DNA of 64,000 nucleotides from Rhodamnia argentea (Eukaryota > Streptophyta > Magnoliopsida > Myrtales > Myrtaceae): assembly GCF_020921035.1 (NCBI RefSeq), contig NC_063158.1, positions 22,306,178 to 22,370,177 on the forward strand, read 5' to 3'. Position 1 is the first letter of the stretch; each line of letters opens with the position of its first letter. A program made the position numbers and the translations under genes. Positions 1 through 12,074 of this stretch are shown here, one piece after another. The notes under the pieces are model-generated. The model was not told the DNA's origin. It made no database searches and saw only the letters and a program-made list of their open reading frames with translations.

Positions 1-619
1 TTACGAACTTAGCAACGATGTTAGCTTTAACAGTGTTTACATGTTCGCGCACCGAACCCGAATGAATACGAATTTAATTTTCCAAGTTCTTGTGACGCAA
101 AATCGATCGTGCATCTATTTTTGTGCTAGCTAAGTTAATCACTTGTTTTAGAAAAAGAGTCATGTTTTCATTCATCCCTAGTTAAATGAGATTTCCTCCT
201 ACCAGCCATCTAATTGGTGAGTTATATACACATGGACATCACCCGCATTTATCTATAAAGATGGTCAACCGAAACATCATGTCATCGATTCCCAAGCTGC
301 CGTTAACAACCTTTACGAGCATGGATAGACCAAAGATCCCGAGGTATGCCGGTGACGGTCGCCCCGACCCCGGTCCCGGCCATGCAATCCTCCTCTACTC
401 GAGTCTTGTCGATTCTATGTTCACGATCTCCAATAATGCAACGACATTGGCCTAAATCTCTAAGTTTCTTCGTCTGCCAACTCCTAGAAGTAATGCATGT
501 CCACACAAAAGGACAGCTTATGTTCACAATATTACAGATCATGTATGACAACACAGACTTTATAATATTTGGGTAATTTATACACATCACGTATCTAAAC
601 ATGTAATCTAAACTTATTT
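1..619. other. Intergenic, no gene seen
   Basis: Only short overlapping frames on both strands. No recognised domain, RNA gene or terminal repeat was found. The last bases abut an LTR-type repeat. Confidence 0.5.
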
Positions 620-1040
620 TGTTAGGAACGCATAGTAGAAGTCCGACACATTCACTCGAGGAGATTGCCAAGAGAGAGCCCAAGTCCAAACCCGTTAATA
701 TATCAAGTTGAATCCATCTTTACTTAAAAGTTTAAGCCAATGAGTTAACTATCCATGTCAAACACCGGAACAAATTGGAGGCCCACCAATCAACCATCGG
801 TTCTGATCCCAATTGTTGAAAGTGCACAGTAGAAGTCCGATACCTTTACTAAGGGAGATCGTCAAGAGGGAACCCAACTCCGAGCCCGTCAACATATCCA
901 ATTAGATCTACCTTCACTCAAAAGCTTAAGCCAATAAGTTAGGGGTCAACTATGATATATTAACCGCTCAACGCCACATCAATTCTCCAATATGGAGCTT
1001 TTCTAATACAACCCACGCATGCATCCTAATACATCTAACA
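620..1040 (-). mobile_element. Truncated small LTR retroelement (TRIM-like)
   Basis: Read on the minus strand, 1040-814 is a 227-bp block starting TGTTAGATG and ending TTTCAACA. It is followed at 813-800 by a primer-binding-like site (TGGGATCAGAACC) close to the initiator-Met tRNA complement TGGTATCAGAGCC. A second, 5'-truncated copy of the block lies at about 750-620. The same family recurs at 12075-13139, where the LTR is also 227 bp. There is no coding capacity. The missing start of the second LTR and the absence of flanking duplications mark it as a decayed remnant. Confidence 0.6.
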
Positions 1041-2213
1041 CTTAAAAAAAGATATTACTAATAGGAAAACCGACCACATAGTGCAATTGTACTGCACACA
1101 TGCATTACCTTTCTCCTTCTATGGAGTTAGACGACACTGATGGCCACAATTTATCTCAGTGCATTAAATACAAAGTCAGGCATTAAAATATGTGGCTTAC
1201 TTTTTGATTTTAATTTTTGGGGCCAGTATGGATACCAATTCAATTATGAGATTTAAAAAAAATTTATTTTAATCCTAAGTCTTTGCGCGAAATTCCTACA
1301 TGGTCCATCAGATCAACCCGTCGGCAATTTCCGGGTAAGATATCAAAACTCATTATTGATCGATGAGTTATTGTGCATGCTTGAATGGTTCAATTACGTA
1401 TTTCTGACACAACCTTCATTAATTCTATGTACCGGACTTTGGGTCATTTAATTGCAGGACCACGATGGACCCTAGTGTCGGTACTCTTTCCGGAGAAGAG
1501 CTGTCATTATTAAAATGCTTTATGCCCTTCAGAAGTTCAACCCCAGCAACAGTAAATCAACTGCCGGAGTGAGTTATTTTTAAGTATGTAAGATTACTTT
1601 TTGTCACCCCATTTCTTTCGCAAAAGGTAAGTAATTTAAAACATATATTTTTTTCTAAAAATGATTGCATACATCTTATAAAAATAAATAAACTAAAAAT
1701 ATTCGCATCTTCTATGAAAATATTTGAACATAAATAATTAACGACACTGAAAATATTATTCATTAATTAATCACTTTAAACGATATCGATGATTATTTGT
1801 AAAAAAAAATTAAGAATTATTTAATTTTTTGCGAAACAAAGTTTGGTCCATACAGCACTGGACTCTGATTTTCGTCGCTAGGTGTGCAAAATCATTCGAA
1901 TTGCCACGTCAAGACATTTTGATGATGTGATGGGTGGACGTGATGAAGGATATTGAAGTTTGGTCGCTATCGGCCTTACCTAATGAGATGACAAATCGAG
2001 ATCGCTCAGTATAGGGTTCCGGTTGTTTATTTGTGGACGACCTACTAATTAACTAATCATTATCTTGTATTTTCACTATATTTTTGTAAATTTATCTCAA
2101 ACCATCCATGCTTAACTGCCACCGCCACCCCAGTGAGTTGCCCATCCACACGCAAAAGGTGGAGGGGGCAACTCCCCATTCGACATGGGGAGAAGAGATG
2201 TTGATTAAAATTA
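1041..2213. other. AT-rich intergenic DNA, nothing recognised
   Basis: Only short spurious frames. Runs of A and T, and no inverted-repeat ends that I could pair. Confidence 0.4.
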
Positions 2214-2312
2214 GGATCAGTTCTACCCTATTTTGGCTAAAACGCTCTTAATTTTAGTTAATTAACTAGAATACACTAATCTCTCTTGTTTAATATTTCT
2301 TTTTGGGAGAAT
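2214..2312. repeat. Solo terminal-repeat-like copy of the 15.3-kb element
   Basis: The block with TATTTTGGCTAAAACGCTC, then AGTTAATT, then CTCTTGTTTAATATTTCTTT closely follows the left end of the inverted-repeat element at 15277-16240 (TATTTTGGCTAAGACACTC and so on). No partner end was found nearby, so this looks like a remnant or solo end of the same family. Confidence 0.4.
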
Positions 2313-3004
2313 TGCACCAACTATCATAAACATTCAATGCAACACGAGTTGAGACTCTCTCGAAGGGAAACACTTATGTGCTTTTACTTCAAGGTGGTTA
2401 ACTGATTATCAAGGGAATTCGGACGGTTACTCGTGTGAGGTGGCACACGTACTTGGCACGGGGTCTCACAAGCCCTACCGGTCACAACGTTTGTTGACTC
2501 AATTGGTTATGATGATTCTTCTTCCATCCATCTAAGTGAACATGCATTTTGAATTTGTAGAAGAGCATATGACCATCACAGTCAAAACAATTAAGAAAGT
2601 CAACTAAGCACGACAACGATATGGTGTCAGGCAAAGAATATACACCCTAATGTTGTTAAGCCTCGAGACAGGATCCCGTGAGCTAAGTCCTAATGTAAAC
2701 AGGCGATTACTCTAAATCTAGAAAATGAGACGCTAATTACGATGGAATTCAAGGACGCATGAATCAAAGCTTAAACCCTGACATGCAACTCCAAACTGAA
2801 TGTAATTCCATTTGTTTTTCTTTCTCTCGTTTATCATCTTTTCAACATTATGATTTTATCTTCTTCTTTTTTTCATTCATGGTAATCATGATTTGAAACC
2901 CAGTTACACTAAATGCAATTCGGAAAATCATAATCTGAATGCCATGCTTGAATCGACTCAAATGCGACGCAATCATGCAATTTTGATTTGAAACCAATAC
3001 ACAC
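2313..3004. other. Intergenic, nothing recognised
   Basis: No open frame of note, no repeat end and no RNA gene seen. Confidence 0.4.
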
Positions 3005-3535
3005 ATGTAAATGTGAGATTTCTATTTTAAAAGCATGGTCATGGTGCAGGCCAACATGGTCATGGTATAGGCCATGATTACGCCTGTCTTGTAACGGAAA
3101 AACTTATATGATAAAAGCATGGTCATGGTGCAGGCCAGCAGCATTTGAGGCTCACCAATAGCCATTTATTGTGCTTTAAAAGGTACCCAGAGATCATTAC
3201 AACTTGAGATTGATTACGCTTGTCTCGTAATGGAACGGGCTCCAAACCTCAAGAATCATTCCACATTTATTTGAAGCCGAACTTCAAGTTGCAACTTGAG
3301 GTTGGTTACACCTATCTCCTAATGGAGCGGGCTCCAAACCTCAAGAGTTATTTTATATTTGTCCAACGTTGAACCTCAACACCCCCCCCAACCCCCACAA
3401 ATGGTACGGCAAGGTGCATTTGAGGCTCATTAATAGACATTTATTGTGATTGCGAAGTACCTAAAGATCACTACAATTTGAGGCTGGGTTACGCCTGTCT
3501 CCCAACGGTGAGGGCTTCAAATCTCAAGAATAACT
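3005..3535. repeat. Locally repeated noncoding block
   Basis: Several imperfect direct copies of short modules occur here: GCATGGTCATGGTGCAGGCC (about 3035 and 3117), a GCATTTGAGGCTCA module (about 3140 and 3416), and a module reading ACGCCTGTCTCGTAATGG followed by GCGGGCTCCAAACCTCAAGA (about 3200-3265, 3305-3350 and a weaker third copy from 3485). The run of eight C at about 3382 sits between copies. It is noncoding and probably part of a degenerate retroelement. Confidence 0.45.
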
Positions 3536-6500
3536 TTCGATCGCTCCTCATCAAGTCCGAACCAAGCGCGACTCCAATCAAACCCAAATCATCCATGGTT
3601 CGGCCATCACACCTGAGCCAACCGGGGTCCAGTATGTGAGAGATCGGGTCGAGCGGTCTCTTGGAGGATCGGTTCACTCCTTCTTACGCACTAGACACAT
3701 GCAACCCTATAATCTAATCCTACGTCAGCTGTGATGTAGGAATCTCATGCGCTGGGCTGAAAAGGGGATACAAGTGGGCCCAATCCCACATTTGGGCTTA
3801 AAAGAGGCTGGGCCAGTTTCTAGGTTAGTTCAAGAGTCGAAAACATCTATGTTTGGTCTGAAATGCTTCGGAAACAGAAAACGTCTGAGCATATATGTCG
3901 TGACCTAAAAAAAGAATTATTTCGGTTAATGGATAATCAGATTAATTTTAATAACTAACCTAATACGGACTCTCCCAAGCCCTACCAAATCGCAAATTTG
4001 GTTAATTAGAATGATTTTAACTTTGAAGTCGCCACTAACCATTTTGGATAGGTTGGTTAGAAACCTAGATAAAAATTACAGGATGACTATTTTTATTCCA
4101 ACGAACCAGAGTTTAAAGATTCGGGGACTTGGTTACATAAACTAATTAAAGCTAATTCCCTTTCGGTTCCTTAATTCCATGAGATGTCCTAAATCGACGA
4201 CTCAAGCTTGATTGAATTTACTTTAAGCTCGAACGAGGTGTTTTTATGTTTTCACTTATTTAAAATGGGTGCAATGCATGACATTCAAGACTAACCTATA
4301 TGCCGAATTTATATAATTAGATTAAGCATGCAAAAAAAAAAAATATCAACTCAATGCGACATTCAAAGCAACATGCAAACAATCATGCAATTAAATATAG
4401 TAAAAGACTATATGCAACATGCAAAAAATTATGATTAGATTGAGTAGCATGCAATTTTTTATTCAAGCAAAATAATCACTCAACTAGATTAACATGGAAA
4501 AAAAAATAGGCATGCAACATATAATAATAATAAATAGGCATGCAACATATAATGTGCGAAATTACTATGTCATGTAGACATGTAGACATGTAAAAATGCT
4601 ATTTTTTTAAACATGGAAGTCAATATGCAAGTGATACTCGAAAATATGAATTTGTGGATAGTATGTCCTAATTTTCAAAAAAAAAAAAAATAGATGATGG
4701 ACTTAGATGATACTCGAAAATATGACGCAACCAAAAGATGATCCGAGATATAAAGTGAGCAGATTTTTTTTATTTTTCGGCAATATAATATGCATGAAAC
4801 CAGAGATATGCATGATATTTTGAAAATATGGAATGCAATATATGATTCTCGAAAGATATGATGTAATACAAAGATATGCAAACATGGGTATGCAAAATAT
4901 GACATGTGAGATATGCATGAGGCAATGCAAGATATGAACATGAATTTTTTGTATTTTTTTATAGATTTTCGGCAACTTAAGCACAATCATGAGAGATTTC
5001 ATTATCTCAAATTTTATTCCAAATTCTCCAATGAGATAAAGTTTCTAAGAAACTCTATCTTCCTAAAAATTTTAATTAAAACACAGCTTCTAGAAAACCG
5101 TATTTTACTAAATCTTTTAGGAATCTTAACATGGAATCAAGATCAAGACAAGACATCAATCAAGATAATCACAAGATAACAATCAAGATCAATCAGGAGG
5201 AAGACATGAATATTGCTTTTTCAAATTTTCGAAAAAAATAGATATCCCTAAATCCAAAATGGGCTTGTGGAGATAGCGAATTGGATCTAAATGGCAATAG
5301 ATCAGATTCGCTAATTTCCCTTCTTTAATAAGCTAGAGGGTCTTACTCGAATAGTAACGGGTAAGATTATCCAACCTAATATAGACGTTGTATATTAGGA
5401 AATTAAATTTCCTAATTTAGATTTAGAAAATTTTTTTAAACTATTCATGAAATTGTGTCAATATAACAACCAATCATGCAATTCAAGAGCAATCTTTCTT
5501 TTTCCAAAAATTGATAAAAGTAGAGACTTTGATGATTGATCTTTTAAAGAAAAATAGTCCCTTTGATTATCAAAACCGTGGGTCAATATAAAGGTCATGT
5601 TTTTTCAATCTTTGATAATACAAAACATGTCAACTCAAGAGGAATTACATGTATATGCAAACAAACGCCTACATATTTGCAATCAAAGACAGAACATTTA
5701 CCGGGTAATGAGCTCAAAATTCTGCGCACGCACAAAGCGATAATAGTCGACAAAACGAACGCCTTTTGGTCTTGATTCGCAGCATATTGGAGTTCCAAAT
5801 AACAGCGAAAAGGACTTGATGGACAGCTGCTTGGGTAGATGGTGGCTGCAACTGAGGTGGACAAGAGACGTCGGGACGTGGAACACCACCCGCGGCTTGT
5901 CTCGGACCGTCCCAGAAACGATGAAGACTCGCGAAGTGTAGCAATGGTGGTCGTTCACTGGATGCCAAATATCTCTTGAACTTGTCCTAGGAAAGATCTT
6001 GAAATATTATGAAGAAAAAGACAAAAGCTACCGATCTCCTTTTCCTTTCTTCTTAGCACGTCTAGATTCGCTAATTTCCCTTGTTTGTTGATGTTCCTTC
6101 CCTCAGTGGAAGATGAGATGACGAGAGTTGATGATAGTGACCTCGAGGAAACTCTTCGTGGCCGTCCTCTCTCCCTCTTCCATGACTTTCTCTCTCTTTA
6201 TTGTGCTCTCCAAAAATTCTGAATGTGTTCAAGTGCGGAAACACCACCCGGGGGGGTGTTGTGGGGCGGCTTTCAAAATTATCTATTGAGCTCGCTCAAC
6301 TGCAGGATAGCGATGCCTATAAAGAAGTGAAAATCAATAGAATAACCAGATTCCAGCCATACTATTTATATTGGCTCCTAGACAGGAATTTCTCAGTTCG
6401 TGGGATCGGCATCAGCAATCTCATCGATTGAGTCTCATCGGGCGAAGGTATAAATGCAATATAAGAGTAGGAAATCGCCCCTGTCTTCGAAAGTGAGCAG

Positions 6501-7640
6501 TAGAGCCGATCTTTTTCTTTTGAATCGAGTAGGGAGGTCTAGTGAATGGAGGTAGCCATATCGGAAGGACTAGTAAATAGAGAAGAAGACATCCATCCCC
6601 CTTCTTATAAACCCATTGAGTGGACCATTCTCTGTATATAATTCTTATAAACCCATTGAGTGGACCATTCTCTGTATATAATAGGTTCAAAGGGGCAATG
6701 TCACTTGTAAAGCTCTTTCGTCAACTCTTTCTTTCAATACTTTCTCAAATGCTGCCAAGCTGGAACCGAGAATGAATCCGTAAGCAAAAACCCTAAGCAT
6801 AAGCTAGTATTTATAGAGAAAATTGTTACGAGCTTGGGGCATAAAATTTCTCAATTTTTGCAAAATAAACTCGAGCTCAAAGGACAACTTGAATTAAATC
6901 CCAAGGGGCTAAATTGCACTAAATTAATTTATTTTTCCCTAAAAATTTCGGCTAAGCCCATTGTGCTTTAGGTAAATCGAAATTCATGTATTACATGGGC
7001 TTGTTGTGCATTTTTTGGACTTAAATTAGGCTTTTTATAACTAATCAAATATTAAAACTAAAGCATTTGTCTAAATTATAATCTCCAGAATTGGTTCAAA
7101 TTTTCAGCACAAATACTCAAGAATTTGCCCGTCAATCTAGGTCCAAATCGCCCGTCAAACTAAGTCAATCTCACGTCACCAAGGCAGATCGATACTAATG
7201 CAGTACATACGTGATAAAAATAAAGTATGTTATGCATGAAATTTATTTTTGGCGAGAACTACAGTTAATTCTCATTTTTATGAAATATGACTGATTTAAG
7301 AAAAACCAAAATTTAGATGTCAATAGCTATGTATATGTGTGTGTGTGTATTAACGTCTTCATTGCTTGCATAACTTTGTTTTGCTCTTTTCCTTAGAAAT
7401 GATCACTCGATGTGACCAAAGTTAGACACATGATTAGAGATACAGTGAGGTGCTCGGCTTGCGTTTTGCATAGGCAATGACTGTAATCACGATCCCCGAA
7501 TTTCATGTGGGGAACATAAATCGCGACCGACGTGAGTAGATCCGTCAAATAAAATGTAAATAGCCCAGTCAATTTAACTCTAATAGTTATGGCTAAGATG
7601 TCTAAAAAATAGTTAAAACCCAACATGACAATCGTAGCTA
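3536..7640. other. Gene-free AT-rich tract resembling LTR-retrotransposon noncoding DNA
   Basis: There is no credible gene in about 4 kb. The stretch starting TGTCGTGACCTAAAAAAAG at 3896, followed by the phrase GAAGTCGCCACTAACC and later ATGCAACATGCA-rich sequence, has the look of a plant Gypsy-type LTR. I found no primer-binding site, matching second LTR or target duplication, so the call is an inference only. Confidence 0.3.
6602..6681. repeat. Two tandem 40-bp repeats
   Basis: The unit starting TTCTTATAAACCCATTGAGT occurs at 6602 and again at 6642, essentially identical. It lies in noncoding DNA. Confidence 0.8.
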
Positions 7641-8033
7641 ATGAGATGGCCACAAGCCGGTTTGGGCCCGGAACCGGGCCATTGACTCGGCCGGCCTGTT
7701 CCGAGCGAGAACCGGCTCGGCCCTCACTAGTCGGTTAAGGTTCAGCCAATTTCAGAACAAGCCAATTAGCCGTTGGGCCTAAGCCCAACGGCTTTAAGCC
7801 TTTAAAAAAAATCGAGGAAAGAGCCTTTCCCCCGAGGGCCGCAGCCGACTATTGCATTGCAACGGATTTCCCCCTTTTTATTTTTATTTCTTTTTTTTTA
7901 ATTTATTAAAACTATCCTAAATCTCTATAAATACCCCTCTCCCTTTCATTTTTTTTTTCTCACAAATTCTCTCAATCCTAACTTAATTCTCTCAATTTTC
8001 TAAATCCGTTTTCCACTCGATTCTCTAAAAAAA

Positions 8034-10428
8034 ATGGCAAATGGAAGCAAATCTGGTGACAAGGGAAAGGCCACAATGCGGATGGGGAAATCCGATTATC
8101 CTCATCCTCATGAATATGATCATCGTGAATTTGCATATTGGATAGACAAGGATGATAATATCAACGTTATTCCCAATGTCGAGCACGTCCCAACGCAAGA
8201 AAGTCTTCATCTTCCTATCGGTATCGAAAAAACATCGACAACACGGGAGTCGAAATGGGAGGATACATCAAACATATGAAAACACTTCACAAAGAAACAT
8301 TTAGGCGAAAACAAGTATCGGGTAAAATGTAAATATTATGGGACAACACACAATTTTATAGGTGGAGGCGGTTATGAAACATTTAAACCGCATCTGAGGT
8401 CAAAACATGTAACGCAAGCGGAGATCGACGCCAACCAACAACAAATTTTCAAGTACGCCAATCCTAACACTCCTCCTTTATTTCGTTACAATAAAAAAAT
8501 TTATAAAGAAACATTAGCTCAATATGCTACCATTGATCGTTTACCGTTTAATGTTGGTAAAAATTTTATTATAATTTTTTTTATAAACACTGCATGTACT
8601 CCGCAAGCAAAACCCGTTCCGAGAAATACTCTTAAAAGGGAAATTTTTGGGCTTTATAAAAAAGGAAAAAAAGATTTGAAAAACTTTTTTACAAATTTCA
8701 ATGGACGTATGCATATAGGTAGCGACATTTGGAGTGATCCTTAACAAACTCATTTTTATATGGGTATCACATGTCATGGATAGGTTACGATTGGAACACT
8801 CAAAAAAGAGTTATTGCATTTCGAGTTTTTGATAATAAGCATACAGCTAATAATATTTATAGAGTAATTAGGTAAGTTTTAGAAGAATATAATTTAATTA
8901 ATAAAAAAATTTCAGTTGATTTTGATAATGCTGCGGCAAATACCGCTTCCATTCCCGATTTAGAAAATATTTGTAAACCCACTTTTGGTGGATAATTTTT
9001 TCACAATAGATGTGCTTGCATGTTTTAAATTTATATGTACAAAATGGTTTAAGAACTCTTGATACTTTTCTCAACCCAATAAAAAAAGCAATTCAATTTT
9101 TATGGAAATATACCTAAATTATGAAAGAATATGGTAGATTTTGTAAAGCACATAAAAGAATACCAAAAAAATTTCCAAAAGATGTTCCGACTCGTTGAAA
9201 TTCTACCTACGAGTTGCTTAATCAATCTTTTGCTTAAAAATATTTATTATGGACGTTTATTTCAAATAATGTTTTTGAAATTAATTTATTCTCACAAGAG
9301 TGGGATATTTGTAAAAAAAAAATTGGATTTTTTAAAAGTTTTTAACGATGCAACTTATAGTTTATCTGATATTTATTATCCTACTACGCATTTATTTTTA
9401 ATAGAATATGTTAATATTGCTGGTGTTTTTGAAGAATATGAGAAAGATAATCAATTAGCTCCGACTATTATAGCAATCCAAGTAAAATGGCCGCTTTATT
9501 TCGAATAATGTTTCTGAAATAAATTTATTCCCACAAGAGTGGGATATTTGCAAAAAAAAAAATTAGATTTTTTAAAAAATTTTAACGATGCAACTTATAG
9601 TTTATCTGGTGTTTATTATCCTACTATGCATTTATTTTTAATCGAATGTGATAATATTGATGGTGTTTTTGAAGAATATGATAAAGATGATCAATTAGCT
9701 CCGACTATTATAGCAATGTGAGTAAAATGGCCGCTTTATTATACCGAAATTCCTCTTATTTATTTGATTGCTTTTATTTTCGATCCACGTATGAAATTAA
9801 ATGGTTTAGGTGATTATATGAATAGCTATTATGAATATTTACATTTGAATGAAATAATAAATGTTAGAACTATACAAGCAGCGGTTAAAGACACAATAGT
9901 CGAATTGTATAGTGAATTTTATAGTATATATGGTTTAGGTGATAGTGGATTTTCCCAACCTAGTGATGTACAAAGCGGGGAGAATAGTAAAATTAGTAGA
10001 TGGTACAAAATGCTGATAAATAGGCAAAAAATACAAAATGGAGCAACAAGTAATATTTCTGAAATAGAGACCTATTTAATCATTTCTTCTAAGTTTGGTG
10101 AATTCGAAGGCACGAATTTTTCAATTCTAGAGTAGTGGAAGAGGCATTCAACTCAAATCTCAACCCTCACTCTCATCGCAAGACAGATTTTAGTAACCCA
10201 TTGTTCAACAGTTGCGGTTGAATAAGCATTTAGCGCTGGAAAATTAATTTTGGACAATCGATGTTCAAAATTACATTCGGATTCGGTAAAGGCTCAAGTT
10301 TGTCTCGATAATTGGACAAAGGCTCAATTTCTACAACAAGAGATGGATCGCCCCGTAGAAGCCGAATTCTTCGATGATGATGATGGAAGTACCACAGCCA
10401 CAACTACCGGAACGAGTAGCAACGATTG
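8034..10428 (+). pseudogene. hAT transposase pseudogene (BED finger, RNase-H-like core, dimerisation domain)
   Basis: Conceptual translation in shifting frames gives, in order: an acidic N-terminus from the ATG at 8034; a BED zinc-finger region (about 8250-8410) in which one zinc-binding cysteine appears replaced (CKYYG where CxxC is expected); a hAT core (GRMHIGSDIWSDP, then a stop at about 8743); a middle region with KWPLYYTEIPLIY and FIFDPRMKLNGLGDYM; and the C-terminal dimerisation block (STVAVE, stop, AFSAGKLILDN) ending at 10428. Nonsense codons include those near 8276 and 8743, and one replacing a Trp at about 10132. A live copy would cut and paste DNA using the short terminal repeats. 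This one is dead. Confidence 0.8.
9254..9731 (+). repeat. 239-bp tandem duplication inside the hAT transposase
   Basis: The segment containing CACAAGAGTGGGATATTTG and the protein phrase FNDATYSLS occurs twice with a 239-bp offset (ACAAGAG at 9294 and 9533), followed by a short third start (AAAATGGCCGCTTTATT at about 9725). The two copies have diverged moderately, so the duplication is not recent. Confidence 0.85.
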
Positions 10429-10818
10429 ACGATAAGGTAAGTTTGGGTTTTCAAAGCTAAAAAAATTATGTATACTTTGATTCTTCTATCCCCAAAAAGA
10501 TATGTAGGCGCTTAATGATAATTCATTAAGTTCAAGCCCCCTTCCCCCTCCCTTTTTTCCCCCAAATTTGATTACAATGTAAAATTTAATTATAATTTAT
10601 ATTTATAATTTATTATTTTTATTCCATAATTTATTATTTAAAAAATAAATATAAAAATTAGAACCGGAACCGACCCTTGAATCGGTCCGGAACCACCGTT
10701 TCAGAATTGTAATCGGGACTACCCCTTAAGGGGCCGGTTCCAATTCGGGGGTGGCCACGAACCGGAACCGTCGGTTCATGAACCGAAATCGGCCGATTCC
10801 AAATAGTGGCCACCTCTA

Positions 10819-12069
10819 GCAGCCATCTAGATTCCCTTCTCAATCAATTTGGGCACCCGAATCCACCACCCATTCTCAATGCAAGAACTTCTCATTTCAC
10901 AATTGTCAACAATTTCACCCAAAGTATAAAAGCTAAAAAACAATGGTCAACTCCCAATTACTAAGTAATCCAATCCAACGGCCAGAATCGGTTTTCCTCT
11001 TCTTGTTCTCTTTTCAATTTATTGACTTTAAAGAAAAACGCATCAATTCCCGAGGAGTATGTATCCGTGGATCACGGCCTAGCATTTAAATCAACGTAGT
11101 GGTGCTGTCTCCAACCATCCAAACAAAATTAAAAAAAAATATTGAATTCCAAAATTAATGTCATCTTGTCATGCCACAATAAGTATTCATAACAGAATGT
11201 TTTCGTTATGTTGAATTATTTTCTGGAGTCTTCTAAGTGATCCAACACTCCGTTCAAATCCCCATGTCATCACCCATTTATGATCTTGAGTCCTTACTGA
11301 AGTACCCAAAAAAAATGGAACGAGTAATTTGGGCACCATTATTAAGGATGTCAATTGTTCAATTCCGTTCTATTTTTCAGGAAAACTAAACCGAATTATT
11401 AGGATGTACACTTGAACCAAACCGAATCTCGCATTGAGCTGAATATGAATCAATTCGGTTTGGCTTTTGATTTTTCTTTTTTTGATTTTTACTTTTATTT
11501 TTATTTCTCCTTTTTCAGATTAAATCTAGTGATTCAAAAAATTTTGGTTCGGTTAGCCGTTCGGTTCAGTTTTTCAATTCGGTTTTGACACCCGAAGCCA
11601 TTAACAATCGCTAGATTTAGTCTGAATCGTGCATGGCATACCATAGGAAAAATTGGGTTTGAAACTTATATGGATGGTACTCTTTAACTAAATCAATTTA
11701 TGGCTAATCCCCTAATACACTAGTTTTGCTTATTGTCGTAGTAAAATTTTGAGAGAGATATTTCAAGCCAATCGCATCATATTTTTCGTGTTTATTTTAC
11801 ACTAGTGGTATATCTTATGTATCTTATTTTACGGGAAAAATTTGAATGAGAGCTTGAAATGGGGGCCATACTTTTAGAGGAACTCCGGAATGTACTTTTT
11901 TGTCTCGGATAATACTGCTAGAATGACTAACTTAGTCTCCAATAAGCTCTTGACCTCACCAGCCACCGACCGGATCTTAGTCGGCCAACTTGCACGTATA
12001 GCTCATGTGTTTTAGTTTCTTCCAATCGAGTCGCCTCTAATGTTGGCGTCCAAAATTGGTGCATGACTG
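10819..12069. other. Intergenic with a possible hAT-like miniature element at 11345-11595
   Basis: There is no gene. The segment from GGATGTCAATTG (11346) to TTTTGACACCC (about 11593) has inverted GGNTGTCAA ends and repeated GGTTCGGTT/AACCGAA motifs, as in hAT miniature elements. The flanks CCATTATT and CCATTAAC only partly match, so the element is tentative. Confidence 0.35.
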
Positions 12070-12074
12070 CAAAC

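Larger units (their letters stand above)
7641..10818 (+). mobile_element. Degenerate hAT-superfamily DNA transposon
   Basis: A broken BED-finger/hAT transposase frame lies between ends that pair as short inverted repeats: GAGATGGCCAC on the left, and on the right GTGGCCACCTC, whose complement is GAGGTGGCCAC. Both ends carry GC-rich GGAACCGG-type subterminal repeats. Flanks read CGTAGCTA on the left and AGCAGCCA on the right, compatible with a decayed 8-bp target duplication (5 of 8 match). Stops, frameshifts and an internal tandem duplication show it cannot make its own transposase. Confidence 0.75.

Noticed and set aside
8034..8279. 81-codon frame as a possible small gene
   Set aside because: It is the N-terminus of the broken hAT transposase.
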